A stretch of 64,000 nucleotides of DNA. Origin: Candidatus Rhodobacter oscarellae (lineage in GTDB: Bacteria; Pseudomonadota; Alphaproteobacteria; Rhodobacterales; Rhodobacteraceae). Below are positions 1 through 9,247 of the stretch, one piece after another. A program made the translations under genes and the position numbers. The stretch spans positions 2,227,773 through 2,291,772 of the forward strand of contig NZ_LFTY01000002.1 of assembly GCF_001078595.1 (NCBI RefSeq), written 5' to 3'. Under the pieces are notes generated by a model. It saw only the letters and a program-made list of their open reading frames with translations, was not told the origin of the DNA and did no database searches. Within the stretch, counting starts at the first letter, position 1. Every line of letters starts with the position of its first letter.

Positions 1-164
1 GCGGGATCACGCGGCTGCGCGGCGCCTGGCAGGACGTTTTGGGCCGCCCGGCGCTGCCGATGTTCCACCCCGCCTACCTGTTGCGCAACACCCATGCCAA
101 GCGCGAGGCCTGGGCGGACTTGCTGGCGCTGCAGGCCCGGCTGCGAGATCTTAACAAAGCCTAA
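1..164 (+). CDS. Uracil-DNA glycosylase family 4, C-terminal end (5' partial)
   Basis: The reading frame is open from position 3 to the stop at 162-164 and encodes the last 53 residues. It carries the LPMFHPAYLLRN motif, the active-site His block near the C-terminus of family-4 (Fe-S type) uracil-DNA glycosylases, followed by a Lys-Arg and Trp pattern typical of this end. The enzyme removes uracil from DNA in base-excision repair. The Fe-S and N-terminal parts lie outside the window. Confidence 0.85.
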   Translation, partial: GITRLRGAWQDVLGRPALPMFHPAYLLRNTHAKREAWADLLALQARLRDLNKA

Positions 165-404
165 AGCCAGCGGGCGCAGGTTTTCCGCCCGAACTGCGAG
201 AATCACTCATTAACGCCTTATTTTGCGGGCGAATCTGGTGTCGGCGAAGCGTCGGCAATGTGTCGGCCTTGCGTATGGCACCTTGTCGGGCAGTGAGCGT
301 GGTTAACAAACCGCACGGTGTTTGATGTACATCCGCTATGCGGCCTTCGCCACGACCGCGCATTGCATGTGGCCTGGGGCGTGTGTTGAGCAAAACGCGC
401 AACT
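165..404. other. Intergenic region with a possible repeat fragment
   Basis: No gene is seen between the glycosylase gene and repeat copy A. At about 233-255 a short stretch (TCTGGTGTCGGC followed by AAGCGTCGGC) resembles the 3' end of the structured repeats described below, in plus orientation. It could be a remnant of a second, decayed copy. The rest has no recognisable structure. Confidence 0.35.
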
Positions 405-648
405 CCCCAGCGACGCTTGCCGACACCAGACGCAACGGACCCCAAGCCGAGCAACCGCCCGAGCTTGCCTCGGGCAGCGGCCGACCTCCCCCAGGAGGCC
501 GCTTTTGCGACGCTGCAACCCATTGGAACGCTGGCGTTTTCGAAGATCGCTCGCAACACAGAGCCGTGGCGCAAGCGACCTCCAGGTCGGCCGCTGCCCG
601 GGTTGCGCTTGGTTCAAGGTGGAGGCCCTGGATCAAGTCCAGGGCGGG
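405..648 (-). repeat. Structured intergenic repeat, copy A
   Basis: One of five related elements in this window, here in minus orientation relative to copies B, C and D. The arms at 471-487 and 584-600 are perfect 17-nt reverse complements enclosing 96 nt. Local hairpins include CCCTGGA/TCCAGGG at 626-644, a GCCCGAG/CTCGGGC hairpin overlapping the left arm, and CGACCT/AGGTCG next to the right arm. It fills the gap between the uracil-DNA glycosylase gene and moaB. Open frames through it share residues with frames in the other copies on both strands, so I treat it as non-coding. Confidence 0.85.
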
Positions 649-808
649 AGATCCTCAAAGGACCGCTCCAAGCCAAGATCGACACCACTACCGCACCAGT
701 CGCGCGCCAGGACCGGCGAGACATGCCCCGCCCCCGCCGGTCGCAATGCAAGGCTGGCCCCGCCCGCGCATTGGGATATATCTGCGCTCAGCAGCCAAGG
801 AGCCCGCC

Positions 809-1351
<543 letters not shown>

Positions 1352-1401
1352 CCGCCGCGCCCGTATAAGCCGCAATAACCGGCATGTGAGGCCGCCCGCG
1401 C

Positions 1402-1430
1402 TTGGCCATTCCTGGCGAACGGGCTATCTA
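1402..1430 (+). promoter_or_regulatory. Candidate promoter for the RND efflux operon
   Basis: TTGGCC (1402-1407) and TATCTA (1425-1430) are separated by 17 nt and lie 53 nt upstream of the adaptor start. This resembles a sigma-70 type promoter. It was found by eye only, and no operator was recognised. Confidence 0.35.
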
Positions 1431-1483
1431 TTGCCTGCCGTCATGGTGCCGCGCGCGCCAAAGCAACGAAGAGCGAATAGCCA

Positions 1484-2959
1484 ATGCGGTTTCTAAGCCG
1501 GTCTTTCGTGGGGCTTCTCCTGGTGTCGCTGACGCTGGGCCTGCTGGCCTATGCCGGGCAGACCATCCGCGCCGCCATGCAGGAGCGCGCCAGCCAAGAG
1601 CAGCGCCAGCGCCCCGCGCGCGAGCGCGTCTTCGCCGTCAGCACCGTGCCGTTCGAGCCCGGCCAGGTCACCCCGGTGCTGACCACCTTCGGCGAGATCC
1701 GCAGCCGCCGCACCCTAGAGGTCCGCGCCACCGCGCCGGGCACGATCCTGACGCTCGCCGAGGGCTTTGAGGAGGGCGGGCAGGTCGCGGCCGGGCAGCT
1801 GCTGGCGCGGCTTGACCCAGCGGACGCGCAATCGGCGCTGGACGTGGCGATGACCGACCTCACCGAGGCCCGGGCCGAGGCGCGCGACGCCGCCACCAGC
1901 CTGGCCCTGGCCGAAGAGGACGTGGCCTCTGCCGCCGAGCAGCTTGCCCTGCGCAGCCAGTCGCTAGAGCGCCTTCAGCGGCGCTTTACCCGCGGCATCG
2001 GCTCGGAGGACGCGGTGGAGAACGCCGCCCTGGCCGAGGCCTCGGCCAAGCAATCCGTGCTGAACAAGCGCCAGGCCCTGGCCCAGGCCCAGGCCCGCGT
2101 CGACCAGGCCGCCACTGCCATCGCCCGGCGCGAGATCGCCCTGGCCGAGGCCGAGCGGCGCCTGGCCGATACCGAGATCCACGCCGAGTTCGCCGGCACC
2201 CTATCCGAGGTGAACGCGGTCGAGGGCGGCCTGGTGCAGAACAACGAGCGGCTGGCCAACCTGGTGGACCCCGGCGCGCTGGAGGTGATGTTCCGCGTCT
2301 CGGCGGCGCAATACGCGCGGCTCTTGGACGCGGACGGGCGCCTGATCGCGGGCGAGGTCGCGGCGCAGCTGGACGTGCTGGGCGTGGACCTTGTCGCCCA
2401 GGGGCGCATCAGCCGCGAGAGCGCCGCCGTGGGCGAGGGCCAGACCGGGCGGCTGCTCTTCGCGCAGCTCGACAGCGCGCGCGGCTTTCGCCCCGGCGAT
2501 TTCGTGACCGTGCGCGCCCAGGAGCCCGATCTGCGCTTTGTGGTGTCGCTGCCCGCCACGGCGGTGGACTCCGCCGGCATGGTGCTGGTGTTGGGCGAGG
2601 AGGACCGGCTGGAGGAGGCCGAGGTGCAGGTGCTGCGCCGCCAGGGCGACGCGCTGCTGGTGCGCGCGCGCGCGCTGCGCGGCCGCGAGGTGGTGGCCGA
2701 GCGCTCGCCCCTGCTGGGGGCGGGCATCAAGGTGCGCCCGCTGCGCCCGGATGCCCAGGGCGCCCTGGGCGCCCCCGCAGAGCCCGAGCCGCCGCAAATG
2801 GTGGCCCTGACCGACGAGCGCCGCGCCCGGCTGATCGCCTTCATCGAGGGCAACAAGCGCATGCCCGCAGAGGCCAAGCAGCGCGTCCTGTCGCAGCTTT
2901 CCAAGCCCGAGGTCCCCGCCGCGATGATCAAGCGCATCGAAGCGCGGATGGGCGGGTAG
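1484..2959 (+). CDS. RND efflux periplasmic adaptor subunit (HlyD/MFP family)
   Basis: A 491-residue membrane-fusion protein that should link the downstream RND pump to an outer-membrane channel. It has an N-terminal membrane anchor at about residues 8-25, a first lipoyl half-motif near 80-110, a long Ala/Glu/Arg-rich coiled-coil hairpin at about 115-230, and a second lipoyl half and beta-barrel after that. The C-terminal 50 residues form an extra charged helical tail. It ends 4 nt before the permease ATG, so the two are cotranscribed. No outer-membrane factor gene is nearby, and the substrate cannot be told from sequence. Confidence 0.9.
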   Translation: MRFLSRSFVGLLLVSLTLGLLAYAGQTIRAAMQERASQEQRQRPARERVFAVSTVPFEPGQVTPVLTTFGEIRSRRTLEVRATAPGTILTLAEGFEEGGQVAAGQLLARLDPADAQSALDVAMTDLTEARAEARDAATSLALAEEDVASAAEQLALRSQSLERLQRRFTRGIGSEDAVENAALAEASAKQSVLNKRQALAQAQARVDQAATAIARREIALAEAERRLADTEIHAEFAGTLSEVNAVEGGLVQNNERLANLVDPGALEVMFRVSAAQYARLLDADGRLIAGEVAAQLDVLGVDLVAQGRISRESAAVGEGQTGRLLFAQLDSARGFRPGDFVTVRAQEPDLRFVVSLPATAVDSAGMVLVLGEEDRLEEAEVQVLRRQGDALLVRARALRGREVVAERSPLLGAGIKVRPLRPDAQGALGAPAEPEPPQMVALTDERRARLIAFIEGNKRMPAEAKQRVLSQLSKPEVPAAMIKRIEARMGG

Positions 2960-2963
2960 CGCG

Positions 2964-5900
2964 ATGCAAGAGCGCTTCTCTCGCGTCGGCGGCGTCCTGA
3001 GCTACTTCGCGCGCCATCGCACCGCGGCGAACCTGCTGCTGGTCGTGCTGGTGGTGGCGGGCTTCACCTCTTTCCCGCAGATGCGGGCGCAGTTCTTCCC
3101 CGATGTGATCATCGACAACGTGCGCGTGAACGTGGCCTGGGACGGCGCGGGGGCCGAGGACGTGGACCGCGGCATCGTGCAGCCGCTGGAGCAGGCGCTG
3201 CTGGCGGTGGAGGGCGTGGAGAGCAGCGAGAGCACCTCGCGCGAGGGCTCCGCCGGGATCGTGCTGGATTTCGAGCCGGGCTGGGACATGGCGCGCGCCG
3301 CCGATGACGTGGCCGCCGCGGTGGACGCGGTGACCGACCTGCCCGACGATGCCGAGGACCCGGTGGTGCGCCGCGGCGCCTGGCGGGACCGCGTCACCGA
3401 CGTGGTCATCACCGGCCCCGTCAGCGCCGACCAGCTGGGGCGCTTTGCCGACGAGTTCGTCACGCGGCTCTTCGTGGCCGGCGTCACCCGCACCACCATC
3501 CGCGGCCTGGCCGCGCCGGAGACCGTGATCGAGGTGCCCTCTCTGGCGCTGGTGCGCCACGACATCTCGATGGCCGAGATCGCCGAGGCCATCGCCGCAG
3601 AGGCCGAGGCCGACCCCGCGGGCGACGTCACCGGCGCCAATGCTCGCGTGCGCACCGGCGTGGCCAAGCGCAGCGCCGACCAGATCGCGGGCGTGGTGCT
3701 GCGCTCGAACGAGGATGGCTCGAAGCTGACTGTGGCGGATATCGCCACCGTCCTGGTGGGCGGCGCGGACCGCGAGCGCGCCTATTTCGTGGGCGAGAAC
3801 CCCGCGATCTCGGTGCGCGTGGACCGCTCGGACCGGGGCGATGCCATCGACATCCAGGGCCAGGTCGAGGAGGTCGCCGCCGAGCTGCAATCCACCCTGC
3901 CCGAGGGCACCACCGTCGAGCTGATCCGCACCCGCGCCGAGGCGATCACCGGGCGCCTGAACATCCTGCTCGATAACGGCCTGCTGGGGCTTGGGCTGGT
4001 CGTGGCCTTGCTGTTCTTGTTCCTCAACGCGCGCACCGCCTTCTGGGTCGCGGCGGGCATCCCGGTGGCGATGATCGGGGCGCTGGCCTTCATGTTCCTG
4101 GCCGGGCTGACGATCAACATGGTCTCGCTTTTCGCGCTGATCATCACGCTGGGCATCGTGGTGGACGACGCCATCGTGGTGGGCGAGCACGCCGACGCGC
4201 GGTACCGCAAATACGGCGAGACCCCGATGCAGGCCGCCGAGAACGCCGCCCAGCGCATGTTCCCGCCGGTCTTCTCGGCCACCATCACCACGATCATCGC
4301 CTTCTTCGGGCTGGTGGCCATCGGCGGGCGCTTTGGCGATCTGATCGCCGACATCCCCTTTACCGTGATCGTGGTGCTGATCGCCTCGCTGATCGAGTGC
4401 TTCCTGATCCTGCCCAACCACATGGCGCATTCGCTGAAGCATTCCATCAAGGAGCATTGGTACGACGTGCCCTCGCGCGTGGTGAATGCGGGCTTTCGCT
4501 GGTTCCGCGAGACCCTATTCAGGCCCTTCATCGCCTGGGTGATCTGGGCGCGCTACCCGACCGTGGCGGCGGCGGTGCTGGTGCTGGCGCTGCAGATGGC
4601 GCCCTTCCTGACCGGGGACCTGCAATGGCGCTTTATCAACTTCCCTGAGCGCGGCTCGGTCAGCGGCAACTTCGCCATGGCCCCCGCCGCGACTCGCGAG
4701 GACACCCTGGTGATGATGCGCGAGATGCAGCGCGCCACCGAGGCCGTGGCCAAGCGCTATGCCGACGAGAATGACGGCGTCGACATCGTCGACTACGTCA
4801 TGACCGAGGTCGGCGGCAACACCGGGCGCGGGCTGTCGGGGGTGGAGAACAAAGAGACCTACCAGCTTGGCTCCATCGCCATCGAGCTGATCGACGCCGA
4901 CCTGCGCCGGGGGTATTCCAGCTTTGCCTTCGTGGCGGATGTGCAGGACGAGGTGCGCCGCACGCCCCTGGTCGAGACCGTCAGCTTCCGCGGCTGGCGC
5001 GCCGGGCCGGGGGGCGACGCCATCGACGTGCAGCTCTTTGGCGCCGAGGCGGAGGTGCTGAAGGCCGCCGCGGAGGACCTCAAGACGCAATTGGCGCAAT
5101 TCCCCGAGGTCTCGGCCCTGGAGGACAGCCTGTCCTACGACAAGCAAGAGCTGATCCTAGAGCTCACCCCCCAGGGGCAGGCCCTTGGCTTTACCATCGA
5201 CGGGCTGGGCCGCGTGCTGCGCCACCGGCTGAACGGGATCGAGGCCGCCAGCTATCCCGACGGGCCGCGCAGCGCCACCATCCGGGTGGAGATCCCCCCC
5301 GGAGAGCTGACCGCCGACTTCCTGGACCGCACCCGCATGCGCACCGGCACCGGCGACTACGTCGCCCTGGCCGATATCGTGAGCGTGCAGAGCAAGGCCG
5401 GGTTCTCGACCGTGCGGCGCGAGAACGGGCTGCGCCTGGTCAGCGTGACCGGCGACATCTCTGAGGACGACCCGGCCCGCGCCGCCCTGGTCGCCCAGAC
5501 CCTTGAGACCCAGATCCTGCCCGACCTGGAGGAGCGCTTTGGCGTCGCCTCGGTGATGAGCGGGCTATCCGAGCAAGAGGACCGCTTTCTCAGCGAGGCG
5601 CTCACCGGGTTCCTGCTGTGCCTGCTGGGGATCTACCTGGTCCTGGCCTGGATCTTCTCGAGCTGGACGCGGCCCGTGGTGGTGATGATGATCATCCCCT
5701 TCGGCCTGATCGGGGCCTTCTACGGGCATATGCAGCACGGCGTGCCGCTGAGCATGTTCTCGGTGGTCGGGCTGATCGGGATGACCGGCATCATTATCAA
5801 CGATTCCATCGTGCTGGTGACCACGGTGGATGACCACGCCAGGGATCGCGGGCTGGTGCCCGCCATTGTCGACGGGGTCTGCGACCGCCTGCGCGCCGTT

Positions 5901-6359
5901 CTGCTGACCACGCTGACCACCGTTCTTGGCCTCGCCCCGCTGCTCTTTGAGCAGTCCCAGCAGGCGCAGTTCCTGAAGCCCACCGTGATCACGCTGGTCT
6001 ATGGGCTGGGCTTTGGCATGCTTCTGGTGCTGCTGATCGTGCCCGCGGTCATGGCGATGCAGCAGGATTTCGGGCGGCAACTGACCGCGCTGCGGCGCGG
6101 CCTGACCGCCGAGCGGCGCGTGCTGCTGCCGCTGAGCGTGGCGACGCTGGGCGTGGCGATCCTATTCGCCACGACGCTTGGGGCCCTGATCGCGAACGGC
6201 ACCATCGCCGCCATTTGGGCCGCCGTGCTGCCGGCCGGGGCGGCAATGGGCTCTGCCAGCACCGCGCTGCTGCTGTTCGGCGCCAGCGCGATCCTCTGGG
6301 TCGGCCTGGCCTTTGTGGTAAGCGCGGCCCTGCTGCCGCGGTTCGCCCGCACGCCTTAG
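2964..6359 (+). CDS. RND efflux transporter permease (AcrB/HAE1-like)
   Basis: An inner-membrane proton-driven exporter of 1131 residues, somewhat longer than typical AcrB. It shows the first TM near residue 20, a large periplasmic loop, and the TM4 motif IVVDDAIVVGEH with the paired Asp residues of the proton relay. The C-terminal half is duplicated and carries the GIIINDSIVLV motif. After the usual last TM there are two further hydrophobic segments at about 1050-1125, a C-terminal extension. It lies directly downstream of its adaptor. The substrate is unknown, and the motif style fits drug or lipid export better than the heavy-metal CusA class. Confidence 0.93.
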   Translation: MQERFSRVGGVLSYFARHRTAANLLLVVLVVAGFTSFPQMRAQFFPDVIIDNVRVNVAWDGAGAEDVDRGIVQPLEQALLAVEGVESSESTSREGSAGIVLDFEPGWDMARAADDVAAAVDAVTDLPDDAEDPVVRRGAWRDRVTDVVITGPVSADQLGRFADEFVTRLFVAGVTRTTIRGLAAPETVIEVPSLALVRHDISMAEIAEAIAAEAEADPAGDVTGANARVRTGVAKRSADQIAGVVLRSNEDGSKLTVADIATVLVGGADRERAYFVGENPAISVRVDRSDRGDAIDIQGQVEEVAAELQSTLPEGTTVELIRTRAEAITGRLNILLDNGLLGLGLVVALLFLFLNARTAFWVAAGIPVAMIGALAFMFLAGLTINMVSLFALIITLGIVVDDAIVVGEHADARYRKYGETPMQAAENAAQRMFPPVFSATITTIIAFFGLVAIGGRFGDLIADIPFTVIVVLIASLIECFLILPNHMAHSLKHSIKEHWYDVPSRVVNAGFRWFRETLFRPFIAWVIWARYPTVAAAVLVLALQMAPFLTGDLQWRFINFPERGSVSGNFAMAPAATREDTLVMMREMQRATEAVAKRYADENDGVDIVDYVMTEVGGNTGRGLSGVENKETYQLGSIAIELIDADLRRGYSSFAFVADVQDEVRRTPLVETVSFRGWRAGPGGDAIDVQLFGAEAEVLKAAAEDLKTQLAQFPEVSALEDSLSYDKQELILELTPQGQALGFTIDGLGRVLRHRLNGIEAASYPDGPRSATIRVEIPPGELTADFLDRTRMRTGTGDYVALADIVSVQSKAGFSTVRRENGLRLVSVTGDISEDDPARAALVAQTLETQILPDLEERFGVASVMSGLSEQEDRFLSEALTGFLLCLLGIYLVLAWIFSSWTRPVVVMMIIPFGLIGAFYGHMQHGVPLSMFSVVGLIGMTGIIINDSIVLVTTVDDHARDRGLVPAIVDGVCDRLRAVLLTTLTTVLGLAPLLFEQSQQAQFLKPTVITLVYGLGFGMLLVLLIVPAVMAMQQDFGRQLTALRRGLTAERRVLLPLSVATLGVAILFATTLGALIANGTIAAIWAAVLPAGAAMGSASTALLLFGASAILWVGLAFVVSAALLPRFARTP

Positions 6360-6411
6360 GGCCGCGCCGCCGCTTGAGCCACGCGCGGGCGGCGCGGATG
6401 CGCATTCAGCT

Positions 6412-7209
6412 TCAGCGGTATTTGGGCGGGCGTTTTTGCATATTCGCCATGACGGCCTCGAACTGGTTCGGGCTGCCAATGATTGGCGCCTGCAGCTCGG
6501 CCTCGCGCTTGAGACCCTCGCCCGCCGGAAGGGTCCAGGCCTGCTCGACCAGCTCCTTGATGCCCGCCAGCGCCTCGGGCGAGCGCCCCGCCAGCTCCTG
6601 CGCAAACGCCCGCGCGCGCTGCAGCGGCGCCTCGGCCAGCTCGGTCACCAGCCCCTCGCCCAGCGCGTCCTCGCCCGAGAACATAGCGGCGGTCATCATC
6701 AGCCGCTTGGCGCGATCCGCCGCCATCAGTTTCGGCAGGTTCTGGGTGATGCCCATGTCGGGGATGATGCCCCATTTCGCCTCCATGATCGACAGCCGCG
6801 CATCGGCCCGCGCGATCCGGAAATCCGCCGCCAGGGCCAGCTGCAGCCCACCGCCCAGGCACACGCCCTCGATCGCCGCGATCACCGGCACGCTAAGCTC
6901 TTGCCAGACATAGCAGGGCTTCTGGGCCCAGTTCGCCCGCTCGCCCGGGTCCGGGTTCAAGAGCCGTTCGCGCATCGCCTCCAGGTTACCCGCCTGCGCC
7001 TGCAGGAATTGCAGGTCGATCCCGGCGCAGAAATCGCCGCCCGCGCCGCTGAGGATCACCGCGCGCAGGCCGGGCTCGGATTTGAGCCGCTCGCCGGTGG
7101 CGGCGATCTCGGCAAAGAGCGCCTCGGATAGCGCGTTCTTGCGCTCGGGCCGGTTCAGGCACAGCTCGGCGATGCCGTCGGTGATCTCTAGCGTCAGGAT
7201 GTCGGTCAC
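6412..7209 (-). CDS. Enoyl-CoA hydratase/isomerase family (crotonase) protein
   Basis: A 265-residue crotonase-fold enzyme acting on acyl-CoA thioesters. The first oxyanion-hole motif is seen as GDFCAGIDL near residues 58-66, and the second as GVCLGGGLQLALAADFRI near 110-127. The SIMEAKWGIIPDMG block is typical of the family. The exact reaction (hydration, isomerisation or other) cannot be assigned. It starts 12 nt downstream of the YdeI-like gene on the same strand, so the two probably share a transcript. Confidence 0.88.
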   Translation of the reverse strand: MTDILTLEITDGIAELCLNRPERKNALSEALFAEIAATGERLKSEPGLRAVILSGAGGDFCAGIDLQFLQAQAGNLEAMRERLLNPDPGERANWAQKPCYVWQELSVPVIAAIEGVCLGGGLQLALAADFRIARADARLSIMEAKWGIIPDMGITQNLPKLMAADRAKRLMMTAAMFSGEDALGEGLVTELAEAPLQRARAFAQELAGRSPEALAGIKELVEQAWTLPAGEGLKREAELQAPIIGSPNQFEAVMANMQKRPPKYR

Positions 7210-7221
7210 GTGTGTCGTCCT

Positions 7222-7803
7222 CTATTTGCGGGCGAATGGTTTCGGGCGGCGCTCCTCGCGGGCCGCGGTGGCGGCCTCTGCGATGCGTGCTGCGCGGGTC
7301 TTCTCCGTCTTGGCGGTCTTGATCCACTCCAACGTGCCGCGTTTCACGCTGCGGGGCCAGTCTTCCCACGCGTCACAGGCCGTGCCCAGCGCCGCGGTCA
7401 GATCATCGGGGCGCTTCAAGCGCTCCACATCGTCCAGGAATTCCCACATGCCGTTGGCCTGGGCCGCGGCGATCAAGGCCTCTCCGGCGGGGGTCATCAC
7501 ACCAGAGGCGCGCGCCGCCTGCACCTTGCCCTTGTTCACCGCTGACCAGGCCGATTGTGGGTTGCGCGGCGCGATCAGCACGCTGGTGCGGTCGTCATCG
7601 ACCTTGCGCGTCTGGCTATCGATCCAGCCCCAGCACAAGAGCTCTTCGATCATCGCGCCATAGTCGAGGTAGTAATCGCTGTTCTTCTTGTAGGTGATCA
7701 GCCAGACGGACGCCGCTTGGCCGTGATGCGCCGCCAGCCAGGCGCGCAGCCCTGCGCGCGAGCGGACCTCCACCCGTTCAGCACTATCCGCGGCGCGCGG
7801 CAT
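7222..7803 (-). CDS. YdeI/OmpD-associated family protein
   Basis: A 193-residue protein of the YdeI family, a small group of unclear function sometimes called bacteriocin-protection proteins. It has the family features of a WLITYKK-like strand near the N-terminus, ELLCWGWIDSQ in the middle, and a conserved C-terminus rich in Lys/Arg with KRGTLEWIKTAKTEKTRAAR. The ATG at 7803 is preferred over one 18 nt upstream because a GAGGAG lies 8 nt before it. It is the first gene of a probable two-gene unit with the crotonase. Confidence 0.8.
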   Translation of the reverse strand: MPRAADSAERVEVRSRAGLRAWLAAHHGQAASVWLITYKKNSDYYLDYGAMIEELLCWGWIDSQTRKVDDDRTSVLIAPRNPQSAWSAVNKGKVQAARASGVMTPAGEALIAAAQANGMWEFLDDVERLKRPDDLTAALGTACDAWEDWPRSVKRGTLEWIKTAKTEKTRAARIAEAATAAREERRPKPFARK

Positions 7804-7927
7804 GTCCGAAGCTCCTCGCATCTCCCTGCCCAGAGATTATGCCACATCCCGCACAGAGACCATTGGCATATACCCGCCCCGGCGCGTAACCTGCCCGCGA
7901 AAGATCGCGGCAACCCCGAGGGCTGAC

Positions 7928-8488
7928 ATGACGCTGGATCCGCAAGAGGTCGGCAGCAACGAGCGCGAGACCATCCGGCTCTACGCGCTGGACCTCGACA
8001 AGGACGCCGTGCCAGCGTTCACCGCCCCGCGCCAGGCCGCGGCGAATGGCGACCACCCCTGGCCCCTGCAGCGCGCATTGGGTGCCGCCCATCTGGAGCC
8101 GGAGCATATCGAGGTCTTCACCGACCAAGACCTGACCGGGCTGGGGCTGGCCGCCTATCTCGAAGAGGGCCAGGGCATCGCCCATGAGGACCTGAACGCC
8201 GAGATGCTGGACGCGCAGCAAGGGCATTTCGTGCTGGTCCATGCCGCGGCCTTTGGCGGGCGGGCGCAGCGCCTGGACCCGCAGGCGCCCCTGCGGCTTC
8301 TGGGCGCCTACCGGCTTGCCCCGCCGCAGCCGCATATCGACATGGCCGCCGCCGAACCCGCGCCGCTGGAGCGCGCCCTGCCCGACGACATCCCCCCACC
8401 ACCGCATTCCAGCCGATCCGCGGCCCTGGTGCTTGGCGTTCTGGCCGTGCTCTTGGTGATCGTGCTCGCGCTGCTGATCTGGAGATAG
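7928..8488 (+). CDS. Conserved hypothetical protein with C-terminal membrane anchor
   Basis: A 186-residue protein of unknown function. It has a soluble Asp/Glu/Ala-rich body and one C-terminal transmembrane helix at about residues 163-184 (Leu/Val/Ala-rich, ending IWR), so it should be tail-anchored with the body in the cytoplasm. A proline-rich linker (IPPPPH) precedes the helix. The ATG at 7928 has a GAGGG 6 nt upstream; the frame extends further 5' but that part overlaps the divergent gene's start and looks non-coding. It starts a same-strand run that continues through plsY. Confidence 0.7.
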   Translation: MTLDPQEVGSNERETIRLYALDLDKDAVPAFTAPRQAAANGDHPWPLQRALGAAHLEPEHIEVFTDQDLTGLGLAAYLEEGQGIAHEDLNAEMLDAQQGHFVLVHAAAFGGRAQRLDPQAPLRLLGAYRLAPPQPHIDMAAAEPAPLERALPDDIPPPPHSSRSAALVLGVLAVLLVIVLALLIWR

Positions 8489-8491
8489 CCC

Positions 8492-8602
8492 ATGCCCGCA
8501 CCGCAAGACCCCAAGGACCCCCGCAGATCCGGCATGGTGGCCACGCTGGCCCTTGTGTTCCTGTTTGCCTTCACCGGCGTTATCGTCTGGATCTCAGGAT
8601 AG
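8492..8602 (+). CDS. Small single-pass membrane protein
   Basis: A 36-residue protein starting 3 nt after the stop of the preceding gene. A charged, Pro-rich N-terminus (MPAPQDPKDPRR) leads to one transmembrane helix (about residues 14-35) that ends at the C-terminus with SG. The tight spacing inside a same-strand run and the clean amphipathic layout support a real small gene. Function unknown; it may partner with the tail-anchored protein just upstream. Confidence 0.6.
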   Translation: MPAPQDPKDPRRSGMVATLALVFLFAFTGVIVWISG

Positions 8603-8617
8603 GCGGCGGAGCGGGTT

Positions 8618-9142
8618 ATGGCCTCGATAGACGGTTGGGACGGCATCCTGGACGAGGGCGAGGAGATCCTGTGGCAGGGGCGACCTGACCCGCGCGTGGT
8701 GTTCCGCGGCCGGCACCTGCTAACGGTTACCTTTGGCGCGTTTTTCGCGGGCTTCGCGCTGGTCTGGATGCTCCTGGCCAGCTCGGGGGGCGGGTATTTC
8801 TGGACCTTCGGGCTGATCCATTTCACGGTGGGGCTGGGCATCATGGCGGGGCCGATCTTTTGGCCCGCCTGGGCGCGGCGCCACACCTGGTACACGCTCA
8901 CCGACCGGCGCGCCTTCATCGCCACCGACATCCCGTTCCAGGGCCGCAAGCTGCGCAGCTTTCCCATCGCGGCCAAGACCCGCATCGACTATCAGCAGGG
9001 CCCGCCGGACACGATCCACTTCGCCGAGGAGTACCGGCGCACCAAGAACGGCTCGCACCGGGTGGCGATTGGGTTCGAGCGGATCGACAAGGGCGACGAG
9101 GTTTACCGCCTGATCCGCGACATCCAGCGCGCGGAGGCGTGA
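8618..9142 (+). CDS. PH-domain membrane protein
   Basis: A 174-residue protein with a short N-terminal region (DEGEEILWQGRPDP), two transmembrane helices at about residues 36-52 and 65-85, and a C-terminal bacterial PH-like domain starting at WYTLTDRRAFIAT. That WYxLTxxR motif is typical of bPH domains. The C-terminus reads GDEVYRLIRDIQ. It lies in the run leading to the dihydroorotase-like gene. The role is unknown; such proteins are usually membrane-associated scaffolds. Confidence 0.8.
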   Translation: MASIDGWDGILDEGEEILWQGRPDPRVVFRGRHLLTVTFGAFFAGFALVWMLLASSGGGYFWTFGLIHFTVGLGIMAGPIFWPAWARRHTWYTLTDRRAFIATDIPFQGRKLRSFPIAAKTRIDYQQGPPDTIHFAEEYRRTKNGSHRVAIGFERIDKGDEVYRLIRDIQRAEA

Positions 9143-9148
9143 GGCGGC

Positions 9149-9247
9149 GTGACCGGGCGGGACGATTTCGGCCCTGAGAGCCCCTTGCCAATGGAGGCCC
9201 AGGAGGTCTATCGCCTGATCAAGGAAATCGAGGACCGCGACGCATGA
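9149..9247 (+). pseudogene. Short frame repeating the PH-protein C-terminus
   Basis: A GTG-initiated 32-codon frame lies between the PH-domain gene and the dihydroorotase-like gene, its stop overlapping the next ATG (ATGA). Its last residues (EVYRLIKEIEDRDA) match the PH protein's own C-terminus (EVYRLIRDIQRAEA) closely, as if the tail had been partly duplicated. It may be a remnant, or a very small protein that couples translation to the next gene. Confidence 0.4.

Noticed and set aside
338-808. Long plus-strand frame joined to the front of moaB
   Set aside because: It reads through repeat copy A. The same peptide pieces (for example ELASGSGRP and PPGG) appear in frames of the other copies on both strands, which is a sign of a nucleotide repeat and not of protein.
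2928-4457. A 509-codon minus-strand frame with many His and Gln
   Set aside because: It is antisense to the RND permease gene, a common effect of GC-rich third positions. Composition is unlike a real protein.
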